Source: Chitinophagaceae bacterium
Lineage (GTDB): Bacteria > Bacteroidota > Bacteroidia > Chitinophagales > Chitinophagaceae
DNA length: 44,019 nucleotides
NCBI GenBank assembly: GCA_014379965.1
Contig: JACMKU010000180.1
Span: forward strand, 1 to 44,019
Direction: 5' to 3'
Part shown: piece after piece, positions 16,699 to 25,829 of the stretch
Layout of the letters: each line of letters starts with the position of its first letter
How positions within the stretch are numbered: position 1 is the first letter of the stretch
Position numbers and translations under genes: made by a program
The notes under the pieces: model-generated
Seen by the model: the letters and a program-made list of their open reading frames with translations, nothing else
Told to the model about the DNA's origin: nothing
Databases searched by the model: none

Positions 16699-17975
16699 TA
16701 TTCAAAATCTGCATAGAGCAAATACTTCTTTCGGATCTTCTTAAATTCCGCGAGTTTCGGTTCCCAACTTTGCCTGATCTCCTCTTCCGATTTTCCCTGA
16801 CGAACTTGTTGCCAAAGTTCATTATTACCCGCAAGCTTATTGAAGAACGAAAGTTCCATGCCACCCGTTTTCGGTTGAATGAAGAAACTGTCCTTCTTCG
16901 GGAATAAACTATACGCTTGCAATAGCCACTTTAATTGAATCCTGTTCCCCGTCTTGCTTAATACTTCTTCAGGGGTTCCACTAAGATCCCAACCGTAACA
17001 TACCTGTCCATACAACTTAGACTTCTTTGCGCCTTCATTTGGGTTGGGGGTAAAGGAATACAAGTTCTTCGGCAATGAGGGATGACCGAAAACCTGGAAT
17101 TGTTTTTCCGTGCCGCGCCCCTCGCTGAGGACCGTGCCTTCGAAGAAACACGTGGAAGGGTAGAGGTAGATCGATTGAATGTTTGGTAAGTTCGGTGATG
17201 GCTTTACAGGCAATACATACTTGCTGTTGTGAGTATAGTTTCCACACTTGATAATCTGGAAATGGAAGGGAGTATCGACAGAATTTTTTCCATGGTTCTT
17301 GTAATAATCGTGTCTCGCGTTTGCCTTTTCGCTAAGCCAGTTTTCACCTGCGATCATCATTCCATATTCTGCAATTGTCATTCCGTAGACAATTGGCACG
17401 GGCTGCATGCCAACAAATGATTTATATTTCTTGTCAAGTACGGGTCCATCAACATAGAATCCATTCGGATTAGGCCTGTCGAGGATCATCAGCGGCTTAC
17501 CCATTTCGAAAGCAGCCTCCATGAATTCTTCGAGGGAGGAGATATATGTATAAAAACGAACACCCACATCCTGGATATCGAAAATCAAAATGTCTACGTC
17601 CTTCACATCCTCTGGCGATGGCCTTCTCTTGCTGCCGTACAACGACACCACGGGAATGCCGGTCTTCTCATCGATGTAGTTGCCTATTTTTTCACCCGCA
17701 TCGGCAGTGCCACGAAATCCATGCTCGGGTCCAAAGATCACCTTGATATCAACGCCGAGTTTACGAAGCGTATCCACCAGGTGGGTAGAACCCACCATCG
17801 ATGTATGGTTAGCGAAGATGCCGCACTTTCTACCTTTGATCAATGGTAGGTATACATTGACTCGCTCCGCTCCGGCGAGTATGCGTGTCTGGTTAGAAGT
17901 GGAATTTGTTGGTGCCTGCGCGAGTGAACCAGTGATCGTCGCGAAAACAGAAATGAGAATAAGAATTAATTTCAT
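16698..17975 (-). CDS. namZ: Exo-beta-N-acetylmuramidase NamZ family (DUF1343)
   Basis: The 425-aa protein has a signal peptide (LILILISVFATITGSLAQA) and the DUF1343/YbbC family core: GIFANHTSMVG, VIFGPEHGFRGTADAGEKIG, IPVVSLYGSKRRPSPEDV, ILIFDIQDVGVRFYTYISSL, and LDRPNPNGFYVDGP. Characterised members release terminal MurNAc from peptidoglycan fragments, so a role in cell-wall turnover or recycling in the periplasm is expected. It is upstream of fmt with a one-base TAATG overlap. It diverges from the FKBP gene. Confidence 0.9.
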   Translation of the reverse strand: MKLILILISVFATITGSLAQAPTNSTSNQTRILAGAERVNVYLPLIKGRKCGIFANHTSMVGSTHLVDTLRKLGVDIKVIFGPEHGFRGTADAGEKIGNYIDEKTGIPVVSLYGSKRRPSPEDVKDVDILIFDIQDVGVRFYTYISSLEEFMEAAFEMGKPLMILDRPNPNGFYVDGPVLDKKYKSFVGMQPVPIVYGMTIAEYGMMIAGENWLSEKANARHDYYKNHGKNSVDTPFHFQIIKCGNYTHNSKYVLPVKPSPNLPNIQSIYLYPSTCFFEGTVLSEGRGTEKQFQVFGHPSLPKNLYSFTPNPNEGAKKSKLYGQVCYGWDLSGTPEEVLSKTGNRIQLKWLLQAYSLFPKKDSFFIQPKTGGMELSFFNKLAGNNELWQQVRQGKSEEEIRQSWEPKLAEFKKIRKKYLLYADFE

Positions 17976-18056
17976 GGTGGTTAAATTACTATCAACAAAT
18001 TTCAGGATTTATTCCTTATTTAAAGTGCTAAATATTCCCGGTTCGGCATTTTGGGC

Positions 18057-18064
18057 TACCTTCG
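18057..18064 (+). promoter_or_regulatory. possible -7 box for the FKBP gene
   Basis: TACCTTCG (TAnnTTyG) lies in the namZ/FKBP divergent gap, 52 bases before the ATG at 18117. Confidence 0.35.
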
Positions 18065-18116
18065 TTATCGTTGCATTCACCGTGCAGCAATTCTATTAAA
18101 AATTAAACAAAGCAGG

Positions 18117-18569
18117 ATGCAACAGGTCAAAAAAGGCGACAAGGTAAAGGTGCATTATCATGGTCGACTTACTAATGGGGAAACATTTGATAAGTCCGAG
18201 GGCCGTGAGCCCCTCGAGTTCGAAGTTGGAAGCGGAATGGTTATTAAAGGCTTCGATGATGGAGTGACCGGAATGGCAATAGGCGAGAAGAAAACAATCA
18301 ATATTCCATTCCTCGAAGCTTATGGTCCGATTAACCCCGAAATGGTGATTGAGATGCCAAAGGATCGTTTTCCAAATGACATGGAAATAGAAATAGGGAT
18401 GCCGCTGGCGATGAGTGATGGACAGGGTCAACAATTCCAGGTAGTTATTACTGAAATAAAAGAGGAGGTAGTGATACTCGATGCCAACCACCCACTCGCT
18501 GGTCAGGACCTCGTATTTGACCTGGAATTGGTGGAGGTCCAGCCAAAATCGCTCATTATTACTCCGTAA
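18117..18569 (+). CDS. FKBP-type peptidyl-prolyl isomerase (SlyD-like)
   Basis: The 150-aa protein is a cytosolic FKBP with an inserted flap domain as in Sly[41 protein letters not shown], then the insert [15 protein letters not shown], and the return strand [18 protein letters not shown]. It catalyses proline isomerisation and likely acts as a folding helper. The metal-binding His-rich tail of E. coli SlyD is absent. The frame is open to 18051, but ATG 18117 gives the proper N-terminus and is preceded by AAGCAGG, one of the few purine-rich leaders in the window. A Rho-independent terminator follows. Confidence 0.92.
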   Translation: MQQVKKGDKVKVHYHGRLTNGETFDKSEGREPLEFEVGSGMVIKGFDDGVTGMAIGEKKTINIPFLEAYGPINPEMVIEMPKDRFPNDMEIEIGMPLAMSDGQGQQFQVVITEIKEEVVILDANHPLAGQDLVFDLELVEVQPKSLIITP

Positions 18570-18646
18570 TTGAACTTGTTTTTAGTTTTTTTGTTTGTCA
18601 AAATTGTTCAGAATGACAGCATTGACTAAATTTGAAGAGATAGAAG

Positions 18647-18669
18647 CCTGGCAGTAGCCAGGTTTTTTT
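18647..18669 (+). terminator. Rho-independent terminator after the FKBP gene
   Basis: CCTGGC (18647-18652), loop AGTA, GCCAGG (18657-18662), then seven T residues. It is a textbook intrinsic terminator 78 bp past the FKBP stop, and one of the few gene ends without a short-period repeat. Confidence 0.85.
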
Positions 18670-18755
18670 GTCAGGGAATTTTTTAATTCCTTCTACCGGG
18701 TTAGGATAAGGTTGTTTTGAATTCAGTTTTGATCATTAAAACTTCCTCGAAGAGT

Positions 18756-20018
18756 ATGTTTGAAAAATACAAGTTTACCGCCTCCGAAAGGTTCCTGCGT
18801 TATGTGCAGATCGATACGCAAAGTGATCCCCTGTCATCAAGCCAGCCCACCACAGAAAAGCAAAAAGACCTCGGTAAGTTGCTGGCTGAAGAACTCAAGC
18901 AGATTGGTGTTAAAGACGCCCACATTGATGAATATGGGTATGTATACGGAACTATTCCTTCCAATATCAACAGTAAGGTACCTGTGATTTGTTTTTGTGC
19001 ACACGTTGATACCGCTCCTGATTGTAGTGGCACCAACGTTCGACCGATCGTGCACAGGAACTACCAGGGCGAGGACATCGTGTTGCCGGATGATAGCTCC
19101 CAGGTATTGCGCATGAGCGAATATCCATATCTCCATCGTCAAATAGGAAACGACATAATTACTGCGTCGGGTACAACTCTTCTAGGTTCGGACGATAAGG
19201 CCGGTGTTGCAGAGATCATGGATCTCGCGAATTTCCTGCTCACTAATCCTGGTGTGAAGCATGGAGAAGTAAAGATCCTTTTTACACCAGATGAAGAAGT
19301 AGGTAGGGGTACAGCAAAGGTAGATCTCAAGAAATTGGGTGCCGATTTCGGATATACTCTTGATGGCGGCGAAGCTGGCTCACTGGAAGATGAGACCTTT
19401 AGTGCCGATGGCGTGCAAGTAGTCATTCACGGCGTCATCTCCCATCCCGGCTACGCAAAAGGAAAGATGATCAATGCTATGAAGATCGCGGGTCACATAC
19501 TTGATGCATTACCGAAAGATCGACTATCCCCGGAATCTACCGAAGGCAAACGAGGATTCATTCACCCTGTGCGAATAGATGGCGTTGCTGAGAGATGCAA
19601 TATCGAATTCATAGTCCGTGATTTTGATACTCCTGGTCTCAAGAAAAAGGAAGATTTTCTCAGGACGATGGTGGCGGAGACGCTACGTACTTATCCAAAT
19701 GCTTCCTTCGAATTTCATGTGACGGAGCAATACCGGAATATGAAGGAAATTCTCGACCTCCACCCGCAAGTTGTAGACTATGCCAGGCAGGCGATAGAAC
19801 GAGCCGGCCTGGAGGTGAAAATGGAAAGCATTCGTGGCGGTACCGATGGGAGTCGTTTATCGTTCATGGGTCTGCCTTCCCCGAATCTCTTTGCAGGTGA
19901 GCAGGCAATACACTCCAAGCTGGAGCACATCAGTATCCAGGATATGAACAAGTCGGTGGAAACAATGGTACACCTGGTCCAGGTATGGGCCGAGAATAAT
20001 CAAGCCGGCAAAGGTTGA
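18756..20018 (+). CDS. pepT: Peptidase T (tripeptide aminopeptidase)
   Basis: Zinc M20B aminopeptidase that removes the N-terminal residue from tripeptides in the cytosol. The 420-aa protein has the metal-binding HVDTAPD, LLGSDDKAGVAEIMD, the catalytic/metal FTPDEEVGRGT, TLDGGEAG, and RGGTDGSRLSFMGLP followed by the final metal His in EQAIHSKLEHIS. The frame is open from TTG 18717, but ATG 18756 (MFEKYKFTASERFLRYVQID) gives the standard PepT start. An OmpA-family gene follows after 30 bp on the same strand. Confidence 0.96.
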   Translation: MFEKYKFTASERFLRYVQIDTQSDPLSSSQPTTEKQKDLGKLLAEELKQIGVKDAHIDEYGYVYGTIPSNINSKVPVICFCAHVDTAPDCSGTNVRPIVHRNYQGEDIVLPDDSSQVLRMSEYPYLHRQIGNDIITASGTTLLGSDDKAGVAEIMDLANFLLTNPGVKHGEVKILFTPDEEVGRGTAKVDLKKLGADFGYTLDGGEAGSLEDETFSADGVQVVIHGVISHPGYAKGKMINAMKIAGHILDALPKDRLSPESTEGKRGFIHPVRIDGVAERCNIEFIVRDFDTPGLKKKEDFLRTMVAETLRTYPNASFEFHVTEQYRNMKEILDLHPQVVDYARQAIERAGLEVKMESIRGGTDGSRLSFMGLPSPNLFAGEQAIHSKLEHISIQDMNKSVETMVHLVQVWAENNQAGKG

Positions 20019-20048
20019 TTTGAGGAACGCACTCGATAAAACCCAATC

Positions 20049-21161
20049 ATGAGATCTTTCCTAGTTGCAGCATGTTATTCACTGCTTCCTTTTTTTACAT
20101 GGGGACAGGACTTGCTGGCTAACGGGAGTTTCGAGGAAGAGAACATATGTACTGAGTATAAAGTGAACTGCGCGCCCGAGGCATGGATCACCAATCGCGA
20201 TGGATTCAGTAATTATTTTAAAGGCGTGCATCGAGCTCATTCCGGTGAACGTTTCCTGGCTGTTGAAGCTGGTTATTCTGGAATGCCATTTCAACGCACT
20301 TTCATCCGCAGCCGTCTTCTATGCGGCCTGCGAAAGGGACATCAATATCGCCTTCAGCTATTCATAAAGTCTCCACATGCTATTTTAGACAGTATAGGTG
20401 TTTTGTTTACGGCCTATGATTTCCTGTTTGGTCAAAGGAAACTTCAGAACTTATCACCGTCAATTTTTCTACGTCCTGAGAAAGGCGAATTCACTCGTGA
20501 CAGTAACTGGCAAAAAGTGTCGCTAGTTTACACGGCGACGGGAGAGGAGTCATTTATTTCCCTGGCATATTTTGCTAGGAAGGATCTGCGAAGGGAGACT
20601 GGAATTCCTAAGGAGAAGCGATTTTTCGTTTATGTGGATGATATCTCGCTGATGCCTGAAGACCCAAGAGAAAGCATCTGTTATGAATGGAATGCAAACC
20701 GTACTGGAATCTATGAACAGGATGAAAGACATGAGTTCCTTAGGCAAAAGGTGAGGCAAAATATGGATAACCCGCCCACCGTTGTTAATCCCACGACGAG
20801 GTATTACCGTATCGACACACTTTTACTTCCAGATGTGCTGTTTGCATCGGGGAAGGCGGAGTTGCAGCGTAATAGTCATCAAATGTTGGATGAGTTCAGC
20901 AAACGCCTGACTGGAAAGGAGATTGATTCGATCGTTGTGGAGGGCCACACAGATAATACTGGTACGGCTTCAGGTAATGAAAAATTATCGGTGGATCGTG
21001 CAAATGCCGTGGAAGCGGCGATTCGGCAACGAGTTTCTCCCCGCAACCTGACAATCGTTGCGCGGGGATGGGCCGATCGCAAACCGCTGACAGGAAATAA
21101 CAGCGTAGCCGGGCGACAGCAAAACCGGCGGGTGGAGTTGCTTGTGTACATCAGGGAATAA
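20049..21161 (+). CDS. OmpA-family outer membrane protein with N-terminal beta-sandwich-like domain
   Basis: The 370-aa protein has a signal peptide (FLVAACYSLLPFFTWGQ), an N-terminal region starting LLANGSFEEENICTEY that resembles carbohydrate-binding-like beta-sandwich domains of Bacteroidota envelope proteins (about residues 20-215), and a C-terminal OmpA domain from about residue 255: LFASGKAELQ, VEGHTDNTGTASGNEKLSVD, RANAVEAAI, and QQNRRVELLVYI. The OmpA part binds peptidoglycan (Asp and Arg of the motif are present). No beta-barrel is evident, so it may be periplasmic or lipid-free surface-attached; that is inference. Confidence 0.85.
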   Translation: MRSFLVAACYSLLPFFTWGQDLLANGSFEEENICTEYKVNCAPEAWITNRDGFSNYFKGVHRAHSGERFLAVEAGYSGMPFQRTFIRSRLLCGLRKGHQYRLQLFIKSPHAILDSIGVLFTAYDFLFGQRKLQNLSPSIFLRPEKGEFTRDSNWQKVSLVYTATGEESFISLAYFARKDLRRETGIPKEKRFFVYVDDISLMPEDPRESICYEWNANRTGIYEQDERHEFLRQKVRQNMDNPPTVVNPTTRYYRIDTLLLPDVLFASGKAELQRNSHQMLDEFSKRLTGKEIDSIVVEGHTDNTGTASGNEKLSVDRANAVEAAIRQRVSPRNLTIVARGWADRKPLTGNNSVAGRQQNRRVELLVYIRE

Positions 21162-21258
21162 AATGTTTTTTAGTATCACTTGCCCATACAGTAACTTTAT
21201 CGGCTGCTAAGTAAGTAAGGCAGGCTTTCCACTTAATCAACACCTAAAATTTCTTCTT

Positions 21259-22209
21259 ATGGATTTTCCCGAAATTCTTTCCAATTATTGGTGGGTAATC
21301 GTAGCGCTGATCATCTTTTTCGGATCCTTCTTTACGATCAACCAAGGTTATATAGGGGTCATCACCATGTTCGGTAAGTACCGCCGTATCGTAAGGCCAG
21401 GTCTTAACATGAAAATTCCCATTCTTGAAACGGTAGCCAAGAAGGTATCGATACAAAATCGATCTGTCGAACTGGAGTTCCAGGCGGTCACGCAAGACCA
21501 GGCCAATGTATATTTCAAGAGTATGTTATTGTATTCCGTTCAGAATGCGGATGAGGAAACGATCAAAAAGGTGGCGTTTAAGTTCATTGCCGAGAGGGAC
21601 CTGATGCAGGCGTTGATCAGGACCATTGAGGGTAACATTCGTTCTTTTGTCGCCACCAAGAAGCAGGCAGAGGTACTAGGACTTCGTCGTGAGATCGTAG
21701 AGTATGTGAAGGTAGAAGTAGATCATAGCCTCGAAGAGTGGGGATACCATCTGCAGGATCTACAGATCAATGATATTACATTCGATAAGGTGATACTCGA
21801 CTCGATGAGCAAGGTGGTAGCAAGCAATAACCTGAAGGCCGCTGCTGAGAATGAGGGACAGGCTTTGTTGATCACCAAGACAAAATCCGCAGAGGCGGAT
21901 GGTAATGCTACGAAGATCGCCGCGGAAGCGGAGAAAGAAGCCGCAAGATTGCGTGGACAGGGTGTAGCCCTTTTCCGCCAGGAAGTGGCCAAGGGTATGT
22001 CGGAAGCGGCAGAACAAATGAAACAGGCAAACCTCGATACCAATGTTATTCTCTTCAGCATGTGGACAGAAGCAGTTAAGAACTTCGCCGAATACGGTAA
22101 GGGTAATGTCATCTTCCTCGATGGCAGCCCTGATGGTATGGAAGGAACCATGCGCCAGATACAGGCGTTGATGGTGAAACAGGCGGGCACTTCCGCAGCG
22201 AAAAGTTGA
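21259..22209 (+). CDS. SPFH/Band 7 domain protein (stomatin/prohibitin-like)
   Basis: The 316-aa protein has one N-terminal membrane segment (NYWWVIVALIIFFGSFFTI, residues about 9-27), an SPFH domain (GYIGVITMFGKYRRIVRPGL onward, through VSIQNRSVELEFQAVTQD) and an Ala/Glu-rich coiled coil at about 195-250. This is the layout of stomatin-like proteins that form membrane rings and affect protease or lipid organisation; no substrate can be named. The stop codon TGA lies inside the family D repeat that follows. Confidence 0.9.
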   Translation: MDFPEILSNYWWVIVALIIFFGSFFTINQGYIGVITMFGKYRRIVRPGLNMKIPILETVAKKVSIQNRSVELEFQAVTQDQANVYFKSMLLYSVQNADEETIKKVAFKFIAERDLMQALIRTIEGNIRSFVATKKQAEVLGLRREIVEYVKVEVDHSLEEWGYHLQDLQINDITFDKVILDSMSKVVASNNLKAAAENEGQALLITKTKSAEADGNATKIAAEAEKEAARLRGQGVALFRQEVAKGMSEAAEQMKQANLDTNVILFSMWTEAVKNFAEYGKGNVIFLDGSPDGMEGTMRQIQALMVKQAGTSAAKS

Positions 22210-22343
22210 TTGGGTGATTGGGGTTGAATGAGTTGATTAGGTTGATTGAGTTGAATGAGTTGAATGAGTTGATTAGGTTGATTAAGCTCAACAAGCTCCT
22301 TCCAGCTTAATCAACCTAATCAACTCAATCAACCCAATCAACT
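22203..22343. repeat. Family D inverted array (9-bp GTTGATTAG unit)
   Basis: Left arm 22203-22288 is tandem GTTGATTAG/GTTGAATGA; right arm 22303-22343 is CTTAATCAACC/CAATCAAC. The inner part gives a perfect 22-bp stem (AGTTGATTAGG...TTAAGCT with its complement) around a 15-nt loop. The SPFH stop codon is part of the left arm. Another copy is at 32533-32630 and a fragment at 40814-40834. Confidence 0.92.
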
Positions 22344-22577
22344 TTGTTAAAGATCTCCAAAACTTACGCTTCATCAACAACGCGGCATTGTTTTTTTCGT
22401 TCTTTCCTCCTGATACTATGAACCTATACACAACGCCTCTAAACGTTATTCATTACAGACCTGCACTTAATACTCCCGAAATGAGTCGCGATGTCTCGTT
22501 ATTCAGGGCTGTTAATAATAATAGAAAACGTAATTAAACGTCTTACCTTACATTTACGCACCTAAAGTGAAATAACT
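22344..22577. other. Intergenic region upstream of exbB
   Basis: About 230 bp between the family D hairpin and exbB. It is AT-rich, includes an unsupported 39-codon frame (22418-22537), and ends with CTTACCTTACATTTACGCACC, where TACCTTAC (22547-22554) or TACATTTACG could act as a weak -7 element. No repeat array or terminator is seen. Confidence 0.5.
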
Positions 22578-23273
22578 ATGTTTGACCTTCTACAGATCGT
22601 TGATTCTTTGCAACAGGTTACAAAATCTACCGGTGGCGATACCAACGGCGATGGCCACTTGAGTTTCTTCGAATTATTGATGATGGGTGGCTGGATAATG
22701 GTGCCGCTTGGAGTGATGTTATTACTCGCGGTCTATGTCTTCGCTGAAAGATCGATCGCAATTCGCAATGCTTCAAGGATCGACAACAATTTCATGAATA
22801 TTATCCGCGATCATATCGTTAGCGGGAATGTCCAGGCTGCGAAGAGTTTCGCCAAGAATACTAATAATCCCGTGGCAAGGATCATCGAGAAGGGAATACA
22901 AAGGATCGGCAAGCCGATCGATAGCATCGATAAGAGCATGGAGAATGTGGCGACACTGGAGATGTATAAGCTGGAAAAGAATTTGGCTCTTCTTTCCGTT
23001 GTGGCTAAGGCTGCGCCAATTTTTGGCTTCATTGGTACGCTCGTAGGATTGATGCAATTGTTTTCCGGCATTAATAATTCTAACGAATTCGAAATAGGCA
23101 CGATCGCCGGAGGTATTTACACAAAGCTGATTACCTCAATTACCGGTCTGCTAATCGGATTGGGCGCATACCTCGCATATAGCTACCTGAACACGCAGAT
23201 CGATAAGACGGCAAACAAAATGGAAGTCGCATTCGCCGATTTCCTCGATGTCTTACAGGAACCTACCCGATAA
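22578..23273 (+). CDS. exbB: ExbB/TolQ/MotA-family proton channel
   Basis: The 231-aa inner-membrane protein has three hydrophobic segments: FELLMMGGWIMVPLGVMLLL (about 32-52), LLSVVAKAAPIFGFIGTLVG (about 136-155) and KLITSITGLLIGLGAYLAYS (about 178-197). The second and third carry the conserved Gly/Thr-rich channel signature of the family. It forms a proton-driven pump complex with the ExbD protein encoded nine bases downstream, energising TonB-dependent transport or envelope work. Which of ExbB or TolQ it is cannot be settled here. Confidence 0.92.
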   Translation: MFDLLQIVDSLQQVTKSTGGDTNGDGHLSFFELLMMGGWIMVPLGVMLLLAVYVFAERSIAIRNASRIDNNFMNIIRDHIVSGNVQAAKSFAKNTNNPVARIIEKGIQRIGKPIDSIDKSMENVATLEMYKLEKNLALLSVVAKAAPIFGFIGTLVGLMQLFSGINNSNEFEIGTIAGGIYTKLITSITGLLIGLGAYLAYSYLNTQIDKTANKMEVAFADFLDVLQEPTR

Positions 23274-23282
23274 ATCAGCTAC

Positions 23283-23684
23283 ATGAAGTTTAGAAAAAAA
23301 CATAAGGAAGCCTCAGAGGTGTCTACGGATTCGCTCAATGACATCCTCTTCATCCTGCTGATGTTCTTCCTGATCGTGGCCACACTTGCCAATCCTAACG
23401 TGGTGAAGGTTGGCATACCTCGCGGCACTAAGGATGCGAAGGCGAAGCAGAATATTATGGTGTCTATTGATAAGGACCAGAATTATTTCATCGGCGGGAA
23501 TAAAATAGACCATTTGCAAATGGACACAATGTTGGTCCAGGCAATCGAAAAATATCGTAAGACTCCACTTGATACACCTACGGTAGTCATCAATGCGGAC
23601 ACTGCCGCCTATTATGGAGAGGTGTTTCGTATAATGAGACTGTCGAAGAAGTCAGGGGCGAAGGTGGTGGCGACAGTTAAGTAG
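23283..23684 (+). CDS. exbD: ExbD/TolR-family biopolymer transport protein
   Basis: The 133-aa protein has a short basic cytosolic N-terminus, one membrane helix (residues about 21-38, NDILFILLMFFLIVATL, with the conserved Asp at its start), and a small periplasmic domain ending FRIMRLSKKSGAKVVATVK, as in ExbD/TolR. It partners the upstream ExbB. The spacing (nine bases) implies one operon. A family B array starts at the base after its stop codon. Confidence 0.92.
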   Translation: MKFRKKHKEASEVSTDSLNDILFILLMFFLIVATLANPNVVKVGIPRGTKDAKAKQNIMVSIDKDQNYFIGGNKIDHLQMDTMLVQAIEKYRKTPLDTPTVVINADTAAYYGEVFRIMRLSKKSGAKVVATVK

Positions 23685-23799
23685 TCAATAGTGAGTAGTC
23701 AATAGTGAATGGCTACCCGTTTTTCCAGTTCGATTCGTACGCGAGCACCGAAGTTCGGAGTCTACTCACCATTGACTACTCACTATTCACTATCTCACT
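23685..23799. repeat. Family B inverted array (AGTCAATAGTGA unit)
   Basis: Left arm 23685-23717 (GTAGTCAATAGTGAGTAGTC and on to GTGAATGGCTACCC) and right arm 23757-23799 (CGGAGTCTACTCACCATTG and on). GTGAATGGCTACCC is repeated exactly at 39172-39185, and CGGAGTC resembles the edges at 329 and 3121, so copies share more than the simple unit. It lies between the convergent exbD and prmC genes, within 0 and 10 bases of their stop codons. Confidence 0.9.
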
Positions 23800-23808
23800 G
23801 CTGACCAC

Positions 23809-24657
23809 TCACCCGGCCTTTATCATCCTCATTCTTCCTTGCATATCTTTCTTCAATTCCGTAGCATAGCCATTAGCGTTGAATAATTCAGCTACCTCTT
23901 TTCCCAGATCTTCATGTACTTCTGCATAGATAGATCCATCGGCGAGCAAGTGATTTTTTCCGAAGACGGCGAGGGCCTCATAGAAGATTAGAGGTTTTTG
24001 ATCCGGAACGAATAGTGCTGTGCGCGGTTCGTATTCGATTACGTTAGGTTGAAGTTTGTACTTCTCTCTTTCAGGGATGTAGGGCGGGTTGCTAATGATG
24101 ATATCGAAAGAAGGAAGTGTATCTCTCTGTTTCCCGTCGAGGAAATCCAACTGTAGGAATTTGACTTCTGCACCTAAGGTTGCCGCATTCTTCTGCGCCA
24201 CTTCCAGCGCCGCGTCACTAACATCGCAGCTCCAGACATCAGCCTTTCGAATTTTCCTCTTCAAAGCTATCGGTATGCAACCGCTACCCGTACCAATGTC
24301 AAGGATCGACAACTTATCGACCGGGAATTTGCAATTGGCGATTACCCACTCCACCAATTCCTCAGTTTCAGGTCGTGGGATCAATACATTCTTATCTACG
24401 TAAAACTTAAGCCCGCAAAACCAGGATTCATTGAGAACATATTGCACTGGTTCGTGCGTAAGAAGGCGAGCGGTGTATTCCAGCAGTTTTACTTCCTGTT
24501 CCTCCGACAACGAATAATCTTTGAAGAATGGTCTTCCAACCGACTTCTCACCAGTCATGTTTTCGCTTATCCAGTTGCTGATGGCGGTGACTTCTCCTTC
24601 CTCGTAGATTGTACCGAGGTCGCGTCTCAACTGTTGCATTGCTTGCAGGATAGTCAT
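23809..24657 (-). CDS. prmC: Peptide chain release factor N5-glutamine methyltransferase
   Basis: Methylates the glutamine of the GGQ motif in RF1/RF2. The 282-aa protein has an N-terminal helical domain (YTARLLTHEPVQYVLNESWF), motif I ILDIGTGSGCIPIALK near residues 118-133 and the amide-methyltransferase signature NPPYIP at 190-195. Length is normal. ATG 24657 is preceded at five bases by TAAGTTTG, an exact -7 match, implying a nearly leaderless mRNA. It diverges from ribD over a 77-bp gap. Confidence 0.96.
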   Translation of the reverse strand: MTILQAMQQLRRDLGTIYEEGEVTAISNWISENMTGEKSVGRPFFKDYSLSEEQEVKLLEYTARLLTHEPVQYVLNESWFCGLKFYVDKNVLIPRPETEELVEWVIANCKFPVDKLSILDIGTGSGCIPIALKRKIRKADVWSCDVSDAALEVAQKNAATLGAEVKFLQLDFLDGKQRDTLPSFDIIISNPPYIPEREKYKLQPNVIEYEPRTALFVPDQKPLIFYEALAVFGKNHLLADGSIYAEVHEDLGKEVAELFNANGYATELKKDMQGRMRMIKAG

Positions 24658-24662
24658 GAGGG

Positions 24663-24670
24663 CAAACTTA
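24663..24670 (-). promoter_or_regulatory. putative -7 box for prmC
   Basis: TAAGTTTG on the minus strand ends five bases before the prmC ATG. Together with the ribD box 48 bp away it makes a compact divergent promoter region without repeats. Confidence 0.5.
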
Positions 24671-24717
24671 CGAAATCACGGGCCAGTCAGCCATCGCTTC
24701 GCCGAACCGGAATCGTC

Positions 24718-24725
24718 TATATTTG
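24718..24725 (+). promoter_or_regulatory. putative -7 box for ribD
   Basis: TATATTTG matches TAnnTTTG exactly and ends nine bases before the GTG start at 24735. Confidence 0.5.
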
Positions 24726-24734
24726 CCGCTAAGA

Positions 24735-25829
24735 GTGAAACATCTGACCGAAGACGAAATATATATGCATCGGTGCCTTGAATTGGCGAAACTTGGTAGA
24801 GGGTCTGTTGCTCCAAACCCAATGGTTGGCGCTTTACTTGTTCACGATGATCAGATAATCGGCGAAGGATATCACAAAGCATATGGAGGCCCACATGCAG
24901 AAGTCAACGCTGTGAGCAACGCGATTGATATTGGAAACGAGAAACTTCTTCAGGAAAGCACAATGTATGTGAATCTAGAACCCTGTTCGCATTTCGGAAG
25001 GACGCCTCCCTGTTCGGACCTGATCATTCGTCATAAAATTCCTCGAGTAGTAATCGGATCTCGCGATCCTTTTCCGGAAGTGGATGGAAAAGGGATTGAA
25101 AAACTTCAGGCCGCGGGATTGAAGGTGAAGATGGGTGTCCTGGAGGGTGCGTGTAAGGAATTGAATAAACGCTTCTTTAGTTTCCAAACGTTGAAACGTC
25201 CCTATATAATATTGAAGTGGGCGGAAACCGCAAATAGGATGATTTCCGCGGGCGAGGGTAAGAAGAGGCTCATGATCAGCAACGACTATTCCAACTTCAT
25301 AGTTCATAAATGGAGAGGGGAGGAGGTTGGCATCATGGTGGGAACCAACACAGCCCTGGGCGATAATCCCTCGCTTACGACAAGGTTTTGGCCCGGCAGG
25401 TCTCCCGTTAGGATTGTAGTAGACCTGAATTTGCGGCTGCCTTCTTCATTAAAAATATTCGATGAAGAAGGCATGACCATTGTCTTCAACAGTAGGTTAC
25501 AAACTCCAGAGGAGGATTGGCCAACGAACTTCGCAGAAAAAGGACGAGTGAACCCATTGTATTACCAGGTAAATACTGACGAGGCATTGATACGACAGGT
25601 AGCACATGGGTTGTATCGATTGAACATCCAGAGCATACTTGTGGAGGGTGGGGCGAGGTTGTTGGAATCGTTTATTGATGAAGGATTATGGGACGAGGCG
25701 CGTGTGATAAGGAATACTGACATGAATGTCGAAGATGGGTTGGCCGCCCCGGAGCTTAGCAAGATGATAAAAGTAAGTGAGCAAACATTATTTACCGATG
25801 TGCTCGAAATATACAAACCCGTACACTAG
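24735..25829 (+). CDS. ribD: Bifunctional riboflavin deaminase/reductase
   Basis: Carries out the second and third steps of riboflavin synthesis: deamination of the pyrimidine from GTP cyclohydrolase II, then NADPH reduction of its ribosyl chain. The N-terminal deaminase domain has GGPHAEVNAV and the zinc motif EPCSHFGRTPPCSD (about residues 79-92); the C-terminal reductase shows MISAGEGKKRLMISN, GTNTALGDNPSLTTR and LVEGGARLLESF. Start GTG 24735 (VKHLTEDEIYMHRCLELAK) fits the family; the frame is open from TTG 24723 but that overlaps the -7 box. 364 aa, normal. Confidence 0.95.
   Translation: MKHLTEDEIYMHRCLELAKLGRGSVAPNPMVGALLVHDDQIIGEGYHKAYGGPHAEVNAVSNAIDIGNEKLLQESTMYVNLEPCSHFGRTPPCSDLIIRHKIPRVVIGSRDPFPEVDGKGIEKLQAAGLKVKMGVLEGACKELNKRFFSFQTLKRPYIILKWAETANRMISAGEGKKRLMISNDYSNFIVHKWRGEEVGIMVGTNTALGDNPSLTTRFWPGRSPVRIVVDLNLRLPSSLKIFDEEGMTIVFNSRLQTPEEDWPTNFAEKGRVNPLYYQVNTDEALIRQVAHGLYRLNIQSILVEGGARLLESFIDEGLWDEARVIRNTDMNVEDGLAAPELSKMIKVSEQTLFTDVLEIYKPVH

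Noticed and set aside
22418..22537. 39-codon small ORF before exbB
   Set aside because: No recognisable family, no start context and composition like intergenic DNA; kept only as a note in the intergenic entry.
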